From: Actinopolymorpha alba DSM 45243
GTDB lineage: Bacteria > Actinomycetota > Actinomycetes > Propionibacteriales > Actinopolymorphaceae
DNA length: 47,794 nt
Assembly (NCBI RefSeq): GCF_000373925.1
Contig: NZ_KB892785.1
Span: forward strand, 1-47,794
Direction of reading: 5' to 3'
The translations under genes were made by a program, and so were the position numbers. The notes under the pieces were generated by a model that saw nothing but the letters and a program-made list of their open reading frames with translations, did no database searches and was not told the origin of the DNA. This document shows positions 42,446 to 47,794 of the stretch, piece after piece (position 1 is the first letter of the stretch; each line of letters starts with the position of its first letter).

Positions 42446-43369
42446 CTAGCGGCGTAGGGCCTCAAACGCCGATCGGGCGGCGGCCCCGATCGCCAGGTCG
42501 ATGTCGGCGGCGATCGATGCCCGCCGGGTCGATCTGGTGAGTGCGGCGATCACGATCCGGTCGTCCGAGTCCGTTTCCACGACGCCGATCTCGTGGCGCA
42601 GGTGCAGGAACGTGCCGGTCTTTCCGCTGACCCGCACGGTGTCGGTGCGCAGGTCGCTGGACAGCCGTTGGGTGAAGACCTGCAGGGCCATGATGCGCCG
42701 GAGCTCCGCGGTCGCCGATGGCTGGGAGATCTGGTCCAGCCAGACCCGTTGCAGCAGGTCGACCAGGGCCGTCGCGCTGCCGACATTGGCGTGCGCGGTG
42801 TCGAGGATCTCGATGGTGTGGCTCCCGGACCGGTCATCCTGAATCGCGAGCCCCAGAGCGATCCCGAAGTCGTTGCCGGCAGCGCCGGCGGCGCATTCGT
42901 AATACCGGTGCAGGCGGTGGCGGATCCGGATGCCGGGACAGTTCCAGGCGCGGAGGCTCCGGTTTACTTCGTCGATGCCCACCAGGTCGAGCAGGGTGTC
43001 GCCGGCAGCGTTGTCGCTGACGGTGAGCATCTGGTGGACGAGGTCGCCGACCGCGAGGGTCGCCGGGTAGCGGAAGGCGCCGAGCCCGGTGGGACCGAGG
43101 CTGCGCGTCCCGGGCGAGATGGTCACCTGGTACGCGGGGTCGAGCGTGCCCGCGGCTGTCCGGTCCAGGACCGCCAGCGCTATCGCGACCTTGATCACCG
43201 ACGCGAGTGGCACCAGAGTGTCGGCGTCGAAGCCGAACTCCTCGCCGGTGTCGATGTTGCGAGCGAGGAGATGCCCGCGCGCGCCTACCCGTTCCCAGTC
43301 GGCGGCCACCGATTCGGCGACCGCCAAGAGGGCGGGATCGCTGGCGACGTACGCCAGTCGGGTGCTCAT
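42446..43369 (-). CDS. Class A beta-lactamase-like serine hydrolase
   Basis: 307 residues from ATG 43369, overlapping the LysR stop by 4 bp (ATGA). The active-site serine motif is S57-V-I-K60, followed by S118-D-N and K250-T-G, the three landmark elements of the class A beta-lactamase/PBP fold. The Glu166-region (ExxLN) expected of true class A enzymes is not obvious. No signal peptide is visible, although these enzymes are normally exported. It may therefore be a beta-lactamase relative with esterase or peptidase activity. Translational coupling with the LysR gene and the divergent PBP suggest a shared response to cell-wall stress or beta-lactams. Confidence 0.8.
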   Translation of the reverse strand: MSTRLAYVASDPALLAVAESVAADWERVGARGHLLARNIDTGEEFGFDADTLVPLASVIKVAIALAVLDRTAAGTLDPAYQVTISPGTRSLGPTGLGAFRYPATLAVGDLVHQMLTVSDNAAGDTLLDLVGIDEVNRSLRAWNCPGIRIRHRLHRYYECAAGAAGNDFGIALGLAIQDDRSGSHTIEILDTAHANVGSATALVDLLQRVWLDQISQPSATAELRRIMALQVFTQRLSSDLRTDTVRVSGKTGTFLHLRHEIGVVETDSDDRIVIAALTRSTRRASIAADIDLAIGAAARSAFEALRR

Positions 43370-44325
43370 CCGCGGGCCGCCAGCTGGGCGCGGGCATCGT
43401 CGGTGTGGCCGGCCGCGGGTGCGTTCGAAGCGGCCCGCGTCGTGGTGCCGAGCGCGGCCGCGAGGAGGGTGGCCAGCCAGTCGGGCGGTACGCCGGCACC
43501 GTGACGGCTGGGCGCGGCGGCGAGCTCGTAGCCCCGGTGCAGGGTGGCATCGGCCAAGGGCACCCAGGAAACCTGGTGTCGCCGCGCGAACTGTTCGGTG
43601 CATAGCAGCATGCCGTTTCCGGCGAGTGTCTCGGCCAACGCCGTGGCGGTCGACGACGTCGTGCGGATCCGATCCTCGGGCAGGCCGGCCCGGGCCGCGG
43701 CCTTGCGGAGCCGGTCCGCGGCGAAGGGAGCGTCCTCGGGCGAGATCAGGACGGCCGGTCGCGGGCCATGGTCGGCGCCGCGCCGGGGGCGGAGGTCCTC
43801 CAGGTGGACGGGACGCCCGCGGGCAGTCGTGGCCAGCGTCTCCGCGGAGGCGAGCCCGAGGGGTACGCCGAGCGGGGCGGTCTCCGGCGGGAGGCGCAGC
43901 ACCGCGAAGGCGAGTGACCCGTCATCCAGCCTGGCCGCACGTACGTCCGCCGGAAGCTCCTGGATGCTGACCACGATGCCGTGCTCGGCGCCCGCGCGGA
44001 TGACGCGGGCAAGCGCGGCCGGCTCGCAGTCGGGTGGTACGCCGATCGCGCGTACCGCCGTCTCCCGTGCCGAGCGCGCGAGGTCACGCAGATGCTCGGC
44101 GCGGCTCAGGACGTCCTTCGCATGCGGAAGAAGGAGTACGCCGAGGTTGCTGGTCTCGATCTGACGACGAGTCCGGTCGAAGAGCTCGCCGCCAAAATGC
44201 TGCTCCAGCGTCTTGATCCGCCGGCTCAGCAGCGGTTGCGCGATGCCGAGCCGCTCGGCCGCGCGGGAGAAGTTGCGTTCCTCACAGACGGTCACGTAAG
44301 CCGCCAAGTGCGCGAGCAGGTCCAT
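43366..44325 (-). CDS. LysR-family transcriptional regulator
   Basis: 319 residues. The HTH is HLAAYVTVCEERNFSRAAER, then LGIAQPLLSRRIKTLEQHFG, with the LFDRTRR wing. The effector domain follows, rich in Ala and Arg, ending in an alanine-rich tail. It is coupled to the serine hydrolase gene downstream and divergent from the PBP gene, with an inverted repeat in between. By position it is comparable with AmpR-type control of beta-lactamase, but the effector is unknown. Confidence 0.85.
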   Translation of the reverse strand: MDLLAHLAAYVTVCEERNFSRAAERLGIAQPLLSRRIKTLEQHFGGELFDRTRRQIETSNLGVLLLPHAKDVLSRAEHLRDLARSARETAVRAIGVPPDCEPAALARVIRAGAEHGIVVSIQELPADVRAARLDDGSLAFAVLRLPPETAPLGVPLGLASAETLATTARGRPVHLEDLRPRRGADHGPRPAVLISPEDAPFAADRLRKAAARAGLPEDRIRTTSSTATALAETLAGNGMLLCTEQFARRHQVSWVPLADATLHRGYELAAAPSRHGAGVPPDWLATLLAAALGTTTRAASNAPAAGHTDDARAQLAARG

Positions 44326-44337
44326 ACCGCACTCATA

Positions 44338-44376
44338 TCAGAAAGGCATGGACTCATGAAAATTGCCTCTTTGACA
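44338..44376. promoter_or_regulatory. Divergent promoter/operator between LysR and PBP genes
   Basis: TCAGAAAGGCA (44338-44348) and TGCCTCTTTGA (44364-44374) pair at 9 of 11 positions with a 15-base spacer, in an A/T-rich island. TTGACA at 44371-44376 is a consensus -35 for the PBP gene and overlaps the right arm. ATATCAGAAAGGCAT fits the T-N11-A form of LysR sites. No good -10 is visible at the right spacing. Confidence 0.5.
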
Positions 44377-44472
44377 TAACCGCTGATCGCCTGGTTGCCT
44401 GGCCGGCACCGAGCCACTCACGTTTGGAGAGTCGATGACCCGAGCCAACCCAGTGTCGTGGGAGTTGAGCAA

Positions 44473-46137
44473 GTGACGGAGTACCACTCGGCGCGGCGTC
44501 GCAGACAGTGGTTCCGAGCCATCGTGGGCATCGTCGCGATGGCGATGCTGGTCGTCGGCGGCGTGGTCGGCTATCGACTGGTCATCGCGGAGCCGAGACG
44601 AGCAGAGGAACAGGCCTCGGTGGCGCGCGGCGAACAGCAGCTGCGTGCCTTCACGAGGGCCTGGCAGGCCGGCGACTGGGCGGCGGCGGGGAAGCTCACC
44701 GACACCCCCGACCGTGCGGCGTCACTCCTCGCCTCCGTCAACCGAAACCTCGAGCCGGAGGACTTCCGGATCGAGGTCGGCACAGGGAAAGCCGACGAGG
44801 GGGACAAAGGCTCCGTCGTCGTTCCGTTCACCGTACGGATGAAGGTCCCGCGCGTCGGTGCATACGCGTACGACTCGAAGGCGCGGATCGTCGAGACCTC
44901 CGGCACGCGGCTCGTCGAGTTCATGTCGTCGATGATCCATCCGGCGTTGAAACCCGGCCAGACGCTCGCGGTCACGAAGATGTCGGACCGCGGATCCATC
45001 CTCGACCGTAACGGCGAGGTTCTCACCGCGGCCACACTCGTCGGCGGGGTCGACGAGCGGTCCGGCGCGGGCGTGTCCGGCCTCGAGAAGCGTTACAACG
45101 AACAACTCGCCGGGTCCGGACCGGCGTACGCGATCGCGATCACCGACCGGAACACCGGAGACGCGCTGAAGCCGCTGCAGACAGCCGGCACCCGTGCGGG
45201 TAAGGACGTGCGCACCACGATCGACCCCAACGTGCAGCGTGCGGCCGCCGCAGCGCTCGAAGGGGCCCAGACGCCAGCGTCGATCGTCGCGATCAAGCCC
45301 TCCACCGGCGATATCCTGGCCGTCGCGAACCGGCCGGGCGGCCTCAACCGTGCGCTCGTCGGCAAGTACCCGCCGGGATCGACGTTCAAGGTGGTGACCG
45401 CCGCCGCTCTCCTCGAAGCCGGTCTGCGCCCCTCGGATGTCCTCGACTGCCCCAGGTTCGAATGGGTGAACGGCTATCGCTTCGCGAACCAGAACGAGTT
45501 CGTGCTGCCCAAGGGGGCGACGTTCCGCGACGCGTTCGCCCGATCCTGCAACACCGCGTTCGTCCGGGCCCGGAACCAGCTCGACGACGACACCCTCGCC
45601 AAGACCGCGACCGCCTTCGGAATCGGCGGCGCATGGGACACCGGGGCGAGCAGCTACGACGGATCCGTACCCGTGAACACCAACGTCAACGACAAGGCGG
45701 CCGCCATGATCGGCCAGGGCCGGAACCTCGCCTCGCCACTGGTGATGGCGTCCGTCGCGGCCACGGTGAAGTCGGGCCGGTTCGTCCAGCCCCGGCTCGT
45801 GCCCGAGGCCGTCGACCATCCGTACAAAGCGCCCAGGGCCCTTGCCCCGAAGGTGGTCAGCGATCTCCGGTCGATGATGCGTTCGGTCGTCACCAGCGGC
45901 GCCGGCGACGCACTGCGCGACCTCCCCGGCAGGCCGCACGCCAAGACCGGCACCGCCGAGTACGGCGCGGAGGTTCCGCCCCGGACCCACGCCTGGATGA
46001 TCGGCTACCAGGAGACCAGCGACCTCGCCTGGGCGGTCCAGCTCGAGGATGGTGGATCCGGAGGCGCCGACGCCGGGCCGATCGCGGCGGCGTTCCTGAG
46101 GAAGCTTGCCGGGACTGGCGCTCCGGACCCCGGATAG
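44473..46137 (+). CDS. Class B penicillin-binding protein with MecA-type NTF2-like N-terminal domain
   Basis: 554 residues from GTG 44473, with GGGAG eight bases before it. One N-terminal membrane helix (IVGIVAMAMLVVGGVVGY) anchors it outside the cell. An NTF2-like (MecA_N) domain occupies about 50-160 (LRAFTRAWQAGDWAAAGKL). A short linker region with SDRGSILDRNG follows, then the transpeptidase domain with S303-T-F-K306, S358-C-N360 and K491-T-G. All three are intact, so it should cross-link peptidoglycan and bind beta-lactams. The layout matches the MecA/PBP2a and actinobacterial PbpA-like group. It is divergent from a LysR/serine hydrolase operon. Confidence 0.88.
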   Translation: MTEYHSARRRRQWFRAIVGIVAMAMLVVGGVVGYRLVIAEPRRAEEQASVARGEQQLRAFTRAWQAGDWAAAGKLTDTPDRAASLLASVNRNLEPEDFRIEVGTGKADEGDKGSVVVPFTVRMKVPRVGAYAYDSKARIVETSGTRLVEFMSSMIHPALKPGQTLAVTKMSDRGSILDRNGEVLTAATLVGGVDERSGAGVSGLEKRYNEQLAGSGPAYAIAITDRNTGDALKPLQTAGTRAGKDVRTTIDPNVQRAAAAALEGAQTPASIVAIKPSTGDILAVANRPGGLNRALVGKYPPGSTFKVVTAAALLEAGLRPSDVLDCPRFEWVNGYRFANQNEFVLPKGATFRDAFARSCNTAFVRARNQLDDDTLAKTATAFGIGGAWDTGASSYDGSVPVNTNVNDKAAAMIGQGRNLASPLVMASVAATVKSGRFVQPRLVPEAVDHPYKAPRALAPKVVSDLRSMMRSVVTSGAGDALRDLPGRPHAKTGTAEYGAEVPPRTHAWMIGYQETSDLAWAVQLEDGGSGGADAGPIAAAFLRKLAGTGAPDPG

Positions 46138-46320
46138 GCCTACGCCGCGAACCACGGCGGCGGGTCAAGGGGTGGCAGGTCAGAGGCCAGCGGGTCAGGG
46201 AGATCCCGGCCGACCCCTGATCGATCCCTGAGTAAGCTCGGAGTTGGGCATCGAACGGGAGCACCTGAACGATCTCCTTCGTCCTTTTCGACAGGAACCT
46301 CAAGCGAAAGGACACTCGTC

Positions 46321-46506
46321 GTGGCCCGTCTGGTTCGTCCCCGCAAGGGCAAGATGATCGCCGGAGTCTGCGCTGGCCTTGCCGACCGCTTCGGCCTACC
46401 CGTCACCCTGGTGCGGCTGGCGTTCGTACTCTCCTGCATCCTGCCGGGCCCGCAGTTCGTCATCTACCTCGCGCTGTGGATCCTGATCCCCAAGGAAGAA
46501 CGCTGA
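46321..46506 (+). CDS. PspC-domain small membrane protein
   Basis: 61 residues from GTG 46321, preceded by AAAGGAC. Almost the whole protein is one PspC domain: RPRKGKMIAGVCAGLADRFG, then VTLVRLAFVLSCILPG and an IYLALWILIPKEER end. The usual role of PspC proteins is in envelope-stress sensing or signalling, with the domain in the inner membrane. Here it stands alone, as many actinobacterial single-domain PspC proteins do. The 183 bp upstream contain no other feature I can recognise. Confidence 0.85.
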   Translation: MARLVRPRKGKMIAGVCAGLADRFGLPVTLVRLAFVLSCILPGPQFVIYLALWILIPKEER

Positions 46507-46546
46507 CTGCGAGGCGGCACCAGCGGACACGGCGAGGTACTCCTCG

Positions 46547-47029
46547 TTATCCGAAATGGATGTGCTGGCCGGGCTGGTAGTCGCCGACGGGCTGCTGGAC
46601 GATGACGTTGAGGCGGTTGACGGTGTTCATGATGGCGATGAGCAACACCAGGGCAGCGAGTTGGGCTTCGTCATGGTGCTTGGCGGCATTCGCCCAGACC
46701 TCGTCCGTGACCCCACCGGCCGCATCCGCGATACGGGTACCCTGCTCCGTCAGTTCCAAAGCAGCGCGCTCGGCGTCGGTGAACACCCTGGCCTCCCGCC
46801 AGGCCACGACCAGGTTGAGGCGCATCGAGGACTCCCCGGCGTGCGCGGCTTCCTTGGTGTGCATGTCGACGCAGACGCCGCAACCATTGATCTGACTGGC
46901 GCGGAGCGCCACCAGCTGCTGCGTCGCCGCCGGAAGCGTCGAATCCGCGACCGCCTTGCCCGCTGAGAAGATGTGCTTCAGGGACTTGGCTACGACGGGA
47001 TTGTCGAGGAGGTTCAGGCGAGCTTCCAT
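46547..47029 (-). CDS. Carboxymuconolactone-decarboxylase/AhpD-like protein linked to ECF41
   Basis: 160 residues from ATG 47029 with AGGAG six bases upstream. The AhpD fold carries the redox pair C50-x-x-C53 (INGCGVCVDMH) and His57, so a thiol-peroxidase type of activity is expected. Genes of this kind are the standard neighbours and targets of ECF41 sigma factors, and the ECF41-type promoter at 47079-47105 lies directly upstream. The sigma gene immediately beyond is damaged, so expression may have changed. Confidence 0.85.
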   Translation of the reverse strand: MEARLNLLDNPVVAKSLKHIFSAGKAVADSTLPAATQQLVALRASQINGCGVCVDMHTKEAAHAGESSMRLNLVVAWREARVFTDAERAALELTEQGTRIADAAGGVTDEVWANAAKHHDEAQLAALVLLIAIMNTVNRLNVIVQQPVGDYQPGQHIHFG

Positions 47030-47078
47030 AGTGCACTCCTTGTCGCTGTTGGTGGTTACACCTCTCTGTCCCCCACAA

Positions 47079-47105
47079 GACGCCGGGCCCCGGGGTTTTG
47101 TGACA
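47079..47105 (-). promoter_or_regulatory. ECF41-type promoter
   Basis: On the minus strand TGTCACA (47105-47099) and CGTC (47082-47079) are separated by 16 bp. This is the -35/-10 pair described for ECF41 sigma factors. It stands 50 bp before the ATG of the AhpD-like gene. Confidence 0.75.
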
Positions 47106-47132
47106 GAACGGTTCCGCACTATGTGACGGAGT

Positions 47133-47794
47133 TCATCGCCGGGTGAGTGGGGTCTCGGATTCGATGCGGGTCAGCTTCTTTGGGTTGCGGACGTAGTAGA
47201 GGCCGGAGATGCGGGCGTCCTCGATTCGGATCGTCATGATGCCGTCGAGTTCGCCGTCCAGGCGTACGAGGAGTGCCGGGTTGCCGTTGACCACGGTGGG
47301 GTCAACGGTGAGGGTGCCTTCGACCTTGCCGAGCCCACCGAAGAACATGCGGACCACCTTCTCGGCACCGATGACCGGCCCTGGAGATCCCTGGTTTCGA
47401 TCGCCCGCTGGAACGACTCCAGAGCTGCCCGGGTCTGGCTCTGGGACACCACCTGGCGAGGGCGGCGGGCTTCGACGTGCTGGCGGGCGCGGTGCGCGAT
47501 CTGGCGGACGGCCGCGGGGCTCTTGTCGACAGCGGCCGCGATCTCGTCGTAGCTGACATCGAAGGCCTCGCGCAGCACGAAGACGGCACGCTCGGTCGGC
47601 GACAGTGTTTCGAGGACGAGCATGAGCGCCATCGACACGCTCTCGGCGAGCTCGACGTCCTCGGCCACGTCCGGTGCGGTGAGCAGCGGTTCGGGCAGCC
47701 AGGGCCCGACGTACGCCTCCTTGCGGCGCTTCATGGTGCGCAGCCGGTTGAGCGACTGCCTGGTCGTGATCCGGACCAGGTAGGCACGCTGGTC
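47133..47794 (-). pseudogene. ECF41-type sigma factor (SigJ-like), internally deleted and cut by the window edge
   Basis: The leftward frame from the right edge shows sigma region 4 (LSPTERAVFVLREAFDVSYD, EIAAAVDKSPAAVRQIAHRA), then the ECF41 linker VVSQSQTRAALESFQRAIET and RDLQG. From about 47382 the protein continues only in another frame (PVIGAEKVVRMFFGG, then VNGNPALLVRLDGELDG and YYVRNPKKLTRIE). That is the second half of the SnoaL-like C-terminal domain. The roughly 25 residues normally between these parts are missing, and the frame is shifted, so a deletion not divisible by three has occurred. Region 2 lies outside the window. The regulatory SnoaL domain is destroyed. Whether a truncated sigma factor is still made is open. 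Confidence 0.75.

Noticed and set aside
45441-45470. GGTTCGAAT motif resembling a tRNA T-loop
   Set aside because: It lies within the conserved PBP coding sequence, and no cloverleaf can be drawn around it.

Overview
The window comes from a high-GC actinobacterium. Codons end mostly in G or C, GTG starts are frequent, and the gene content is typically actinobacterial: 13E12-type DUF222/HNH protein, AccA3-type carboxylase subunit, LpdA-type quinone dehydrogenase, ECF41 sigma factor, SPW and PspC membrane proteins. A member of the Propionibacteriales is a reasonable guess, but no rRNA or other marker gene is present to settle it. No tRNA, rRNA, CRISPR array or phage module was recognised.

Layout. 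1-6.2 kb is a worn edge: an IS1182-like transposase running off the left end, a C-terminal remnant that looks like a GH36 alpha-galactosidase, a three-gene sugar-catabolic operon (sugar isomerase/epimerase, FAH-family hydrolase, SDR dehydrogenase; plausibly L-fucose-like), a frameshifted phosphotransferase, a DUF222/HNH protein and an N-terminally cut GNAT. 6.2-9.5 kb is an acyl-CoA catabolic operon (acyl-CoA dehydrogenase and carboxylase beta subunit) divergent from a LiuR-like MerR regulator, with a palindromic operator between them. 10-12.3 kb is a CopB-like copper ATPase behind a CsoR-type box. 12.7-17.6 kb holds a methyltransferase, a surface VWA protein and a biotin-carboxylase/BCCP alpha subunit that could partner the beta subunit 8 kb away. 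17.8-26.3 kb has a large secreted subtilase, a LysR/EamA pair and several small membrane proteins.

26.4-42.4 kb is mostly housekeeping and nucleoside catabolism: NAD(P)H-quinone dehydrogenase, gamma-glutamylcyclotransferase, purine-nucleoside phosphorylase, phospho-sugar mutase, deoxyribose-phosphate aldolase, an aldehyde dehydrogenase and a truncated aldehyde-dehydrogenase-like partner. Together these can take a deoxynucleoside to glyceraldehyde-3-phosphate plus acetate. Self-contained regulator/target pairs are inserted in it (LysR/aldo-keto reductase, MarR/AhpD-like, TetR/NmrA-like), each with a visible inverted-repeat operator. 42.4-46.1 kb is a LysR / class-A-beta-lactamase-like hydrolase / MecA-type PBP locus. 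The right edge carries a PspC protein and an AhpD-like gene with an ECF41-type promoter next to an ECF41 sigma gene that has lost an internal segment.

The most unusual non-coding feature is a set of intergenic palindromic elements. Two 86-bp elements (17601, 30242) each consist of two 24-bp (near-)palindromes exactly 62 bp apart, both between convergent genes. Two 80-bp elements (12524, 25052) share a 20-base arm. Other long hairpins sit at gene ends, almost all without a T-tract.
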